Shown: piece by piece, positions 1 through 6,773 of the stretch
Position numbering within the stretch: position 1 is the stretch's first letter
Layout of the letters: every line of letters begins with the position of its first letter
NCBI GenBank assembly: GCA_002296125.1
Contig: DBHI01000014.1
Span: forward strand, 1,852-10,278
Length of the DNA stretch: 8,427 nt
Direction: 5' to 3'
Source of the DNA: Anaerolineales bacterium UBA832
GTDB lineage: Bacteria; Chloroflexota; Anaerolineae; Anaerolineales; UBA11657
The notes under the pieces: model-generated
Database searches by the model: none
What the model was told of the DNA's origin: nothing
What the model saw: the letters and a program-made list of their open reading frames with translations, nothing else
Position numbers and translations under genes: made by a program

Positions 1-468
1 AATGAAACTATTAATGAAATTAATAATAATACTACCACTACCACTAATAATAGTACTAATAAGACAACTAAGGTCAATGAGAAAATTATAAAAGGAGACC
101 TATCAACAATCACCTTTGATGGAAAGACATATCCTAGAGGAAAGCCAGGTCTTGGTGGATATATTCCTGGCGATGGTAAAGGTGGTAGTACGTATCCAGA
201 AGAATGGCAACAAAGTAACCAAGTTAATCCCAATAGTATTGAAAAAAGTGCAGGGAGTCTAATTGCAGGGATAACTGGTGCAGTTGATAAGACGGTTCCT
301 GTAGAGGATCAAAAAGGTAGTATTCGTGTATTTGATATGAGAAAAGGTAAGGGTAAAGGTGATGGTGGAACTACGATTGGTAAAGGTGTTTCTGATGAAG
401 TACCGTCTCTTTCTCCCGAACGTGGAGTTTCAGTACATGAAATATTACAGAGGAGTAGTGTAGCATAA
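1..468 (+). CDS. C-terminal part of a probable virion structural protein (5' end outside window)
   Basis: An open frame runs from the first base to a TAA at 466-468, giving 155 residues of a longer protein whose start lies upstream. The visible part begins with a low-complexity Asn/Thr stretch (residues 1-25), then a Gly/Pro-rich segment containing GKPGLGGYIPGDGKGG, a short hydrophobic stretch near SAGSLIAGITGAV, and a Gly/Lys-rich tract (KGKGKGDGG) before a short tail ending HEILQRSSVA. Such sequence looks disordered, as in linkers or tails of phage structural proteins, and I recognise no family. The stop overlaps the next start as TAATG, so both belong to the same operon. Its position before a glycine-zipper protein and the gp27-like hub makes a tail or baseplate role likely; a tape-measure protein is possible, but this is inference from position only. 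Confidence 0.7.
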   Translation, partial: NETINEINNNTTTTTNNSTNKTTKVNEKIIKGDLSTITFDGKTYPRGKPGLGGYIPGDGKGGSTYPEEWQQSNQVNPNSIEKSAGSLIAGITGAVDKTVPVEDQKGSIRVFDMRKGKGKGDGGTTIGKGVSDEVPSLSPERGVSVHEILQRSSVA

Positions 469-1625
469 TGCCTAAAGAAATAGAGAATAAAATTGATGAG
501 GATTCATCTGCTATAGTTAAGAGTACGGGTTCTGAACTTATAGAAACTCCTAAACCGTCGTTACCAAATTTAAAACCTAGAGATAAAGAAACTGGAGAGA
601 TTACTAGTATAACAGCAGAACAACTTCAATCAATACGTAATGGACTCGCAACTACAATAAAACTTACAGATCAGATTGTAAAAATTATTGGGGATGGTAA
701 TAAATCTCTTAATAAGGATATAACTAAGATTGGGAATTTAAGAAGAAGATTACGTGATAATAATTCTAAGATAAGAGATATAACTGGGAAAAAGGGTATA
801 ATGGGTGGAATGATGGGCGGTATACAAAGTAAGGCTAAAGCAGTAGGAACACCACTTCTTGGTGCAGGACTTTTGGAATTATTAGCTAATGCTGATAAGA
901 TTGGAAAGGGTGCGTTAATTGCAACACCAACAATAGGAAAATCCATAGCAAAATCAAAACCCGTCACTAAGATGTCTTCTAAGATAAAGAAGGCTAATAG
1001 AGTAAGGAATATGAGAAGGGTAATAAGGAATAGAAATAAAGTAAAGGTAAAAAGTGGTTCCTTATTAAAAAAACCAGTTAAACCAAAAGTAGATATTACT
1101 AAAGGTAAGATAACAGGATCAACTCCTACTAAAGCTCCATCTGTACCGAAATCTTTAGCATCTCAAACAACTAAGAAAGCAACTAAAACTGGTCTTCGAA
1201 GAATACTTGGTAGAAGTAATTTAGTAACAAATACTTTATTTGCTGCTTGGGAATTTAGTGATAGAAGAAGTGATAAAGATGGTGATGGTAAACCAGATCA
1301 AACAGTTCTTCAAGCTGCAGCTGGTACTGGTGGTGGTCTTGCAGGTGGTCTTGCAGGTGCCGCTATAGGTCAGGCAATCATTCCAATTCCTATTCTTGGT
1401 GCAGTAATTGGTGGTGTTGTTGGTAGTATGATTGGAGGTTCTGCTGCAGATAAAATAACTGGGGCAAATAAAAAGGATGATATTAAAGCTAAGAATGAAC
1501 CCAATAGGAATGTCAAAGGTATAAAAAAGAATAATGAACTAAATCTGTTAAATAAAGATACGTCGAAAACAAATGTTGAGGTTTATATTTTGGATTCAGA
1601 CCAAGATTTTGAACTTAACCCATAA
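468..1625 (+). CDS. Basic glycine-zipper protein, probable tail/baseplate component
   Basis: This 385-residue protein is not assigned to a named family. Residues 1-50 are charged and probably disordered. Residues about 50-110 look helical or coiled-coil. Residues about 155-250 are very rich in Lys/Arg. Residues 269-277 read DKDGDGKPD, with Asp at loop positions 1, 3, 5 and 9, as in calcium-binding DxDxDG loops. Residues about 284-327 are a long glycine zipper (GGGLAGGLAGAAIG, then GAVIGGVVGSMIGG) split by IIPIPIL, suggesting a membrane-inserting helical hairpin. The C-terminus is polar. Known context: tail-lumen and tape-measure proteins of other phages can insert in the host membrane during DNA ejection. 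The gene lies directly before the gp27-like hub, joined by TAATG at 1623-1627, which fits such a role; at 385 residues it is short for measuring a T4-length tail alone. AGGAG at 451-455 lies 12 bases before the start. Confidence 0.75.
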   Translation: MPKEIENKIDEDSSAIVKSTGSELIETPKPSLPNLKPRDKETGEITSITAEQLQSIRNGLATTIKLTDQIVKIIGDGNKSLNKDITKIGNLRRRLRDNNSKIRDITGKKGIMGGMMGGIQSKAKAVGTPLLGAGLLELLANADKIGKGALIATPTIGKSIAKSKPVTKMSSKIKKANRVRNMRRVIRNRNKVKVKSGSLLKKPVKPKVDITKGKITGSTPTKAPSVPKSLASQTTKKATKTGLRRILGRSNLVTNTLFAAWEFSDRRSDKDGDGKPDQTVLQAAAGTGGGLAGGLAGAAIGQAIIPIPILGAVIGGVVGSMIGGSAADKITGANKKDDIKAKNEPNRNVKGIKKNNELNLLNKDTSKTNVEVYILDSDQDFELNP

Positions 1626-2902
1626 TGTCTAATTCACAAAACGCTATAATAAAGAAATTATCCATTGAGGGATTTGGTGAGGATGAATCCTTAATGGAGT
1701 TGGGTGGTAATATTACTACACTTTTGGGTCTTGATTATTTTGAAGGTATATTTGAACCTATTACTGAAATTAAATGTGTTTTTAGTACAATTGAGGGTGC
1801 TTTATCTAACGCTCAATTACGTGGTACAGAATTGGTTAGTTTATTGGTAGAACATCCTACAGGTGAATTGGAAATTGATGGATGGGTACTAACTTCCTTT
1901 AGACAATTAGAAACTGAGTCTACAGTTAATACTTTCATGATTACTTGTAATCCTCCAGATGTTATTGCTAATGAAAAGGAAAGAGTAACTAAGAGATATG
2001 ATCCTAAAGGTAAATCTAGTAGTCATGTTGAAAATATTTTGAAAAATAATATAAGGACTGAATTAGATTTTGATATTGAAGATACTGTAAATTCTGATGG
2101 ATTCTTTGGTAATTATTGGAGACCTTACAGGGCCATATATTGGCTAGCTAGACGTGCTTTATCTAAGTCTATGTCAAATGAAGGTGGTGGTACAGATCGT
2201 GCTGGATTTTTATTCTGGATGACTAAGAGTGGGTATAAGTTTAAGAGTATTGATACTATAATGTCTGAAGCTAAAGATGCAGAAGATGATATTCCTACGT
2301 TTACTCAAAATGAAGTAGTAGATTCTGAAATAGATGAGGAGTTTAATCTTTATAATGCTTTATTTGAACATGAGTCTAATGTGATAACCAATATGCAACA
2401 ATCTGTATATGGTGAGAATACAAAGTATATTAATATTTTTAGTTTGTTTCCAGATAGTGAAGTAGTTACTAAAAGTAAGGTAAATACAAAACAAGAAAGT
2501 TTGGGAGATGTACCTGCAGAAGAATTAGAACATGGTTTTGAGATTAATGAAAAACCAACTGTTCATAATAGAATTCTTTATGTTCCAGGCACCATGCAGA
2601 TGGAAGGTAAGATGGATAGTTTTGATGATTATAATCCACTCAAAGTTCGTACTCAGGCTAAGATGAGATATGAGAGTTTGTTATCACAATCTTTGAGATG
2701 TACTGTTCCTTATAATCTTGTACTTGAAGCTGGTGATGTAATAGAAGCTGATTTAATTCAAACTGCTGAAGGAACAGATTCTTGGCTTTCTGGATATTAT
2801 ATTATCAAGGATTTAAGACATAGTATACAAATTACAAATCAGGGTGTAAAATGTTATACGCATCTTAGACTTGTCAGAGATGCACCTGGCAAAAAAGATT
2901 AA
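1625..2902 (+). CDS. gp27: Baseplate central hub protein, T4 gp27-like
   Basis: This 425-residue protein corresponds to T4 gp27 (391 residues), the trimeric hub that joins the tail tube to the gp5 spike. The N-terminal region has ELGGNITTL (residues 26-34) followed by a D...G pattern, closely like ELAATITTL in T4 gp27. The middle holds WRPYRAIYWLARRA (165-178) and GFLFWMTKSGYKFKSID (194-210), a helix-plus-strand signature typical of phage hub proteins. The C-terminal part (about 335-420) has the expected barrel pattern, with LEAGDVIEADL, then a GYYIIKDLRHSI strand and VKCYTHLRLVRDA, matching the order in T4 gp27. An acidic linker (217-240) is less conserved. It starts at TAATG with no clear Shine-Dalgarno, so it is probably translated by coupling to the gene before it. 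The gp5-like partner is one gene further on, separated by the CP12-like gene. The family assignment is from motif recall, not a search. Confidence 0.85.
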   Translation: MSNSQNAIIKKLSIEGFGEDESLMELGGNITTLLGLDYFEGIFEPITEIKCVFSTIEGALSNAQLRGTELVSLLVEHPTGELEIDGWVLTSFRQLETESTVNTFMITCNPPDVIANEKERVTKRYDPKGKSSSHVENILKNNIRTELDFDIEDTVNSDGFFGNYWRPYRAIYWLARRALSKSMSNEGGGTDRAGFLFWMTKSGYKFKSIDTIMSEAKDAEDDIPTFTQNEVVDSEIDEEFNLYNALFEHESNVITNMQQSVYGENTKYINIFSLFPDSEVVTKSKVNTKQESLGDVPAEELEHGFEINEKPTVHNRILYVPGTMQMEGKMDSFDDYNPLKVRTQAKMRYESLLSQSLRCTVPYNLVLEAGDVIEADLIQTAEGTDSWLSGYYIIKDLRHSIQITNQGVKCYTHLRLVRDAPGKKD

Positions 2903-2913
2903 ATAGCTTAGCT

Positions 2914-2921
2914 AAAGGAGG
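2914..2921 (+). promoter_or_regulatory. Strong Shine-Dalgarno of the CP12-like gene
   Basis: AAAGGAGG lies 3 bases before the ATG at 2925 and is the best match to the anti-Shine-Dalgarno in the window. It is the only clearly strong site in a run where other genes start by TAATG overlap, so this gene probably starts translation independently and at a high rate. The spacing is somewhat short. A small inverted repeat (TAGC-TTA-GCTA, 2904-2914) lies just upstream and touches the site. Confidence 0.75.
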
Positions 2922-2924
2922 AAT

Positions 2925-3152
2925 ATGGAATCCATCGAAGCACACATCCAGAAAGATAGAGAGATCTTAAAGGATCCTACAATATCTGAACCAAAACGTC
3001 ATCATATTGAAGATGAACTCCATGATCTTATAGATTATGAGGCTCATCATCATGAAGAGATAGAAGCTGGTGATCATCACGATCCCAATGCTATCGAACT
3101 TTTCTGTGATACACATCCAGATGAACCCGAATGTTTAATTTATGACGACTAA
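2925..3152 (+). CDS. cp12: CP12-like Calvin-cycle regulatory protein (auxiliary metabolic gene)
   Basis: A 75-residue acidic protein. Its C-terminus, IELFCDTHPDEPECLIYDD (57-75), matches the GAPDH-binding end of cyanobacterial CP12: a Cys-x8-Cys pair (Cys61, Cys70), Pro at the loop and a terminal (R/L)IYDD. Known role: oxidised CP12 clamps glyceraldehyde-3-phosphate dehydrogenase and phosphoribulokinase in an inactive complex, shutting the Calvin cycle. Cyanophages are known to carry cp12, which is thought to push host carbon into the pentose phosphate pathway for nucleotide synthesis. Residues about 27-43 (HIEDELHDLIDYEAHHH) occupy the place of the AWD-VEEL helix that contacts phosphoribulokinase, but the AWD motif is not preserved and the N-terminal Cys pair is absent. 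There are ten His residues, clustered at 26-27, 41-43 and 51-52. It has a strong Shine-Dalgarno, and its stop overlaps the gp5-like start as TAATG. Being between hub genes, it is likely expressed late. Whether it binds both enzymes is uncertain. Confidence 0.8.
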   Translation: MESIEAHIQKDREILKDPTISEPKRHHIEDELHDLIDYEAHHHEEIEAGDHHDPNAIELFCDTHPDEPECLIYDD

Positions 3153-5341
3153 TGGTTAGTATTCTCGAAGGCACAAATAGTTTTGGCACCAATGGTATTC
3201 AGTGGTGGATAGGTCAAGTCGCTGAACGTAAGTCTTGGGCTCCCTATGCCTTGGAGATCTATGATAAGGATGCTGGTAAATCTGGTGAAGATAAAGATAT
3301 CTATAATCACCGTGTAAAAGTAAATATTGTTGGTAAGACAGATCAAATCGTGGAGCCTATGGAATTACCTTGGGCCCACGTATTGTCTAATCCAATGGCT
3401 CAGAGTGGATATGGTGGAGGATATTCTAGTCACAAATTAGAAGGTGGTGAAAGTGTATTAGGGTTTTATTTGGATGGAGATGATCAACAAAAACCAGTTG
3501 TTGCTCATGTTTTTTATAGAGATCCAAGAGCTGCAGATCCTACTCCAAATGTTGTTGCTGGTGGAAGTAGGAAACCTGCTGCAAAACAAATATTAGATGT
3601 AAAAGATAAACAAGAGGTTGTAGGAAAAAGTCCTAGTAATAATTCAACTATAACTGATAAGGAATTTAGTAAGAAAAGAGAATTTAGCAAGACTGATGGT
3701 ACTCCTATAGGGGATACTAAAGTACCTATTGCTTCTAATGAGTATTCTAAAGAACAGTCAATGAGTACTGCTGCTTATAGAACTCATGAAGGTTTGAAAA
3801 GAGTAAAGGTTGAAAGTCCTGCAACTTGTAAAAATGATAACACTACTAGTGCCATAACTACTGCACTTAGTGATTTTTCTGAAACCTTAATGAAAGTTGA
3901 GAATTATGGTGATTTCTATGTTAATAAATTAACTGGAGCTGTAGTAAATCTTGAAGATGAAATTGATTTAGTTGCTAAGAAGGTTGGTGGTTATATGACA
4001 GCTACCACTAATAGTATAAGAGATTCACTTTTTTCTAATGTTGAAGAAAGAATAAGTGAATTTACAAATAATCTCGTTCCCGAAGATTTAAAAGCTCCAT
4101 TTGGAGATGCGTTGAAAGATGTAACTGATGAGATACATTGTTTATTTGGTAATATTATTGCAGCTCTTAAAGATACTATAACTGGGTTTTTAAAGGATTT
4201 GATGGGCAATCTTATCAATGCTCCTTTATGTGCTGCCGAACAGTTTGCTGGTACATTGTTGAATAATATAATGAATGGTATTACTGAAACTATAGGGCCA
4301 ATACTTAATAGTTTAACTTCAGTACTTGGTGGTGCTTTAGGTACTGTTGGTGAAATGGTTGATAAGGCATTAGCTGGTGTTGGTATACTTTATAATTTTC
4401 TTGGATGTGATGATCATAAATGTCCTTTACCAAGTAGATATGATGTTGGACTTGGCCCAACACAAAAAGAAAGAGATAATATGAATAAACTTATGGAGTC
4501 TGCTTCGTTATTGAATCTTGCAGGTAGTGTGACTGGTCTTGGTGGGTTGGTTGGTAGTGTTAAAGAGGCTGCGGAAAATGTTAAGGGTGCTTCAAGTATT
4601 TTTTCTGCGAAAGGTATTGCAGGAGATCCAGCATCATTATTGGGTGTTGGTGGATGTGAAAGTAATGTATTGAGATGTGGTCCTCCTACAGTTGAATTAT
4701 TTGGTGGTGCAGGTGTTGGTGGATTAGGAAATGCTGTAATAAACAATCTTGGTCAAATTATAGGTGTTGATCTAATAGAGAGAGGTCTTGGTTATACCGT
4801 AAAGAGACCTCCATATGTAAGATTTAAAGATAGTTGTGGAGATGGTTCGGGTGCAAAAGCAACAGCTATAATTGCTAGTAATGGGGAGATTGAAAGAATT
4901 GTTATGGATAGTTCTGGTCATGGTTATAAAAATACATATGATAAGATTAAAACTGTTTATGGTGATTTAGAATCAGATGCTATATCACAATCTGCAAACT
5001 CTGATGCTACACCTGTAATTGCAGAGGTTGATGATGTAGTTGTTATTAATAGTGGGTATGGTTATAATTCTACGGATACTATATCTGTTGGTAATGCTGT
5101 TGTTACTCCTAAAGTACTTAATGGTAGATTATTAAGTGTAGATGTTGTTAATGGTGGGTCTGGATTTACAAGTATTCCAGAAGCTACTATAAATAGCGCT
5201 ACTGGCCAAGGCGCAATTGTAAAAGTGGTTCTTAAATTTGTTCCCCTAACTGGAGTAACTAAATCACTTGATTCTGATCAAATTATATTTGTAGTCAATT
5301 GTGTCGGTAAACCAATTACACGTACTAGGATAGGTTCATAA
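3152..5341 (+). CDS. gp5: Baseplate hub OB-fold protein, T4 gp5-like, no lysozyme domain
   Basis: 729 residues. The N-terminal domain (about 17-124) matches the gp5 OB fold: WWIGQVAERKS, HRVKVNIVG, ELPWAHVLSNPMAQSGYGGG, a GGESVLGFYLDG strand and a final VVAHVFY, in the same order as WFVGVVEDR, VRVRVVG, LPWMSVIQPITSAAMSGIGG, VYGHFLD and IVLGTYGG of T4 gp5. Residues about 125-225 are a polar linker. About 228-430 is hydrophobic and helical, not the T4 lysozyme fold, and I see no E-D/C-T catalytic triad context. About 535-705 has Gly-rich strand repeats (IERGLGYT, SSGHGYKN, INSGYGYN, VNGGSGFT) spaced by beta strands, a type I know from marine phage proteins. Nine or so Cys residues are scattered through it, including CDDHKC. 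It presumably trimerises on the gp27-like hub. The start at TAATG has no clear Shine-Dalgarno and depends on the CP12-like gene before it. The OB assignment is firm; the function of the rest is unknown. Confidence 0.82.
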   Translation: MVSILEGTNSFGTNGIQWWIGQVAERKSWAPYALEIYDKDAGKSGEDKDIYNHRVKVNIVGKTDQIVEPMELPWAHVLSNPMAQSGYGGGYSSHKLEGGESVLGFYLDGDDQQKPVVAHVFYRDPRAADPTPNVVAGGSRKPAAKQILDVKDKQEVVGKSPSNNSTITDKEFSKKREFSKTDGTPIGDTKVPIASNEYSKEQSMSTAAYRTHEGLKRVKVESPATCKNDNTTSAITTALSDFSETLMKVENYGDFYVNKLTGAVVNLEDEIDLVAKKVGGYMTATTNSIRDSLFSNVEERISEFTNNLVPEDLKAPFGDALKDVTDEIHCLFGNIIAALKDTITGFLKDLMGNLINAPLCAAEQFAGTLLNNIMNGITETIGPILNSLTSVLGGALGTVGEMVDKALAGVGILYNFLGCDDHKCPLPSRYDVGLGPTQKERDNMNKLMESASLLNLAGSVTGLGGLVGSVKEAAENVKGASSIFSAKGIAGDPASLLGVGGCESNVLRCGPPTVELFGGAGVGGLGNAVINNLGQIIGVDLIERGLGYTVKRPPYVRFKDSCGDGSGAKATAIIASNGEIERIVMDSSGHGYKNTYDKIKTVYGDLESDAISQSANSDATPVIAEVDDVVVINSGYGYNSTDTISVGNAVVTPKVLNGRLLSVDVVNGGSGFTSIPEATINSATGQGAIVKVVLKFVPLTGVTKSLDSDQIIFVVNCVGKPITRTRIGS

Positions 5342-5958
5342 TGACATCTGTACCACAACCGCCTGGTGATCTAGATTTCGATATATATCGACATTTTAGA
5401 CATGAAGCTGGAATGACAGCTGGTGATCTAGGTGAAGTAACTTATAGGTTACTTACTAATAATGGTTCCAGTTTTGGTTTTTATACAAAAGGTGGAAATA
5501 GAGAAGATTATATGACTTTTGTGTCTGGTCAATCTGTTGAAGCTTTAGGTGAAGAAATCAAAAGACCAAGGGATGCCGCTCAAGATCCTGTTTTTCCTGC
5601 TAAGTTGATTAATTGTAAACATGGTGATGCAGTTATTCAATGTGAAGATGGGGATATTATTTTAAGAGCTGATAATATAGTTTTTGAGGCAAAGGGTGTT
5701 ACTGCCACTAATGATGGTAACATCACTATGAAGGCTAATAAGAGTATTACTATTGATAGTCCAGACACTAGGGTTATTGGTACTAATCTTCGACTTCAAG
5801 CTAGAAAAGACTTTACTATGTCGGCCAAAGGAATTGGTGGTATAATAGCTGGTGTGTTAAATATGGCATCATCTGCTGATTTTGGTGCATCAGTTGAGTT
5901 AAGTAAATTAACTTCACTATTAAAAGCAATGAAACTTGATGAATTTGAGGGTAACTAA
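5341..5958 (+). CDS. Short beta-helix needle/spike protein (gp5 C-terminal-like)
   Basis: A 205-residue protein. Residues about 93-165 consist of short alternating strands (HGDAVIQCEDGDIILRAD, GNITMKANKSITIDSPD, NLRLQARKDFTMSAKG). This is the repeat style of the triple-stranded beta-helix in the T4 gp5 C-terminal domain and in VgrG spikes, where a trimer forms the membrane-piercing needle. The N-terminal 90 residues are mixed and would be the attachment part; residues 166-178 are hydrophobic (GGIIAGVLNMASS) and the last 25 look helical. It follows the gp5-like OB protein, joined by TAATG at 5339-5343, so the needle fused to gp5 in T4 is probably a separate subunit here. No PAAR-type tip is seen. 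A weak AGGATAGG lies shortly before the start. An alternative is another trimeric baseplate protein with a beta-helix. Confidence 0.72.
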   Translation: MTSVPQPPGDLDFDIYRHFRHEAGMTAGDLGEVTYRLLTNNGSSFGFYTKGGNREDYMTFVSGQSVEALGEEIKRPRDAAQDPVFPAKLINCKHGDAVIQCEDGDIILRADNIVFEAKGVTATNDGNITMKANKSITIDSPDTRVIGTNLRLQARKDFTMSAKGIGGIIAGVLNMASSADFGASVELSKLTSLLKAMKLDEFEGN

Positions 5959-6773
5959 TGGCTAACAATTTTGTTCACTACGGAAATAGAATTACACTTG
6001 GAAGTGAGGGTGGTTCTGGTATTTCGGATATAGCTCAGAAAAAACCTTATGAAGACTCTGATTATGGTGGTCTTGCAGTAATTAATGGGCCTGTTCAGTT
6101 AGGATATGCACCATTATCAAATCCTCCACTAGGAGTACTTGATGTTGGCCCAACAGTTTCTACTTCAGGCCCAACAGCTTTAAGTGCTGTACATATTATA
6201 CATGATAAGATTGGTATTAATATTACAGCTCCTAATAATTACATTGCAGGTGATCTTCAAGTAAAACCTGATAGTGGTGATATTCATGATAGTAATTTGA
6301 AAGATTGTACAGGACAAAGTTGTGCTTTTACGGGTAGTACAATTAATGTTCAAGGGTGGAAAGGATTTGATATTAAACATCCCAATAAGGAAGGTCATAG
6401 ATTAAGACATGTATGTATAGAAGGCCCTGAAGCTGGTGTATATATTAGGGGAAGGTTAAACAAAGGAAATAAAATAGAATTACCTGATTATTGGAAGGGA
6501 TTGGTTGATACTGAGAGTATTACTATTAGTTTGACTCCCGTTGGAGTAGGAAATCAAGATTTATTTGTGGAAAAGATAGAATGGGGTAAAACTGTTATCG
6601 TTAAATCTGGCACAGGTAGTCATATTGATTGTTATTATATGATTAATGCTTCAAGAATTGATGGAGAACCTTTAATTGTAGAGTATGAAGGAGATACTCC
6701 TGCACAATATCCTGGCAATTCAGAACAATTCTCAATATCTGGTTATGATTACGGTAGAGGAGTTGACAAATAA
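5958..6773 (+). CDS. Virion structural protein with C-terminal EGPEAGVY-type domain
   Basis: A 271-residue protein. Residues 1-125 are Gly/Ser/Pro-rich and look fibrous, with strand-turn patterns (GGLAVINGPVQLGYAPLS, LGVLDVGPTVSTSGPT) and HDKIGIN at 82-88, as in phage fibre shafts. Residues about 134-245 form a conserved domain: WKGFDIKHPNKEGHRLRH, then CIEGPEAGVYIRGRL (153-167), IELPDYWKGLVD (173-184), ITISLTPVG (188-196) and LIVEYEGD (239-246). I know this motif set from virion proteins of marine T4-like phages, where it usually ends fibre-like structural proteins; its biochemical role is not established. The start at TAATG has GAGGG at 5947-5951, 6 bases upstream. It closes the coupled gene run and a hairpin begins at its stop. 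A short fibre or tail-tip decoration protein is the most likely reading, but this is inference. Confidence 0.75.
   Translation: MANNFVHYGNRITLGSEGGSGISDIAQKKPYEDSDYGGLAVINGPVQLGYAPLSNPPLGVLDVGPTVSTSGPTALSAVHIIHDKIGINITAPNNYIAGDLQVKPDSGDIHDSNLKDCTGQSCAFTGSTINVQGWKGFDIKHPNKEGHRLRHVCIEGPEAGVYIRGRLNKGNKIELPDYWKGLVDTESITISLTPVGVGNQDLFVEKIEWGKTVIVKSGTGSHIDCYYMINASRIDGEPLIVEYEGDTPAQYPGNSEQFSISGYDYGRGVDK

Noticed and set aside
25..60. ACT/AAT-rich simple repeat
   Set aside because: It is in-frame low-complexity Asn/Thr coding sequence in the partial first gene, with no array structure.
671..967. Minus-strand open frame of 98 codons
   Set aside because: It lies fully inside the glycine-zipper protein gene; its hydrophobic Pro/Ile/Leu composition is a mirror of Gly/Asn/Lys codons, and no ribosome site supports it.
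3149..3346. Minus-strand open frame facing the CP12/gp5 junction
   Set aside because: It overlaps the strongly recognisable OB fold coding region and would be the only minus-strand gene in the window.
4414..4746. Minus-strand open frame of 110 codons
   Set aside because: It is a shadow of the gp5-like gene; its Pro/Asn/Thr-rich sequence mirrors Gly/Val codons and has no recognisable features.
3152..5341. Tail lysozyme annotation for the gp5-like protein
   Set aside because: The OB fold is clear, but no T4-type muramidase residues or fold pattern could be seen after it.
6147..6177. Direct repeat GGCCCAACAG, two copies 21 bases apart
   Set aside because: It is in frame and encodes a repeated Gly-Pro-Thr turn in a fibre-like stretch, so it is explained by protein repeats.
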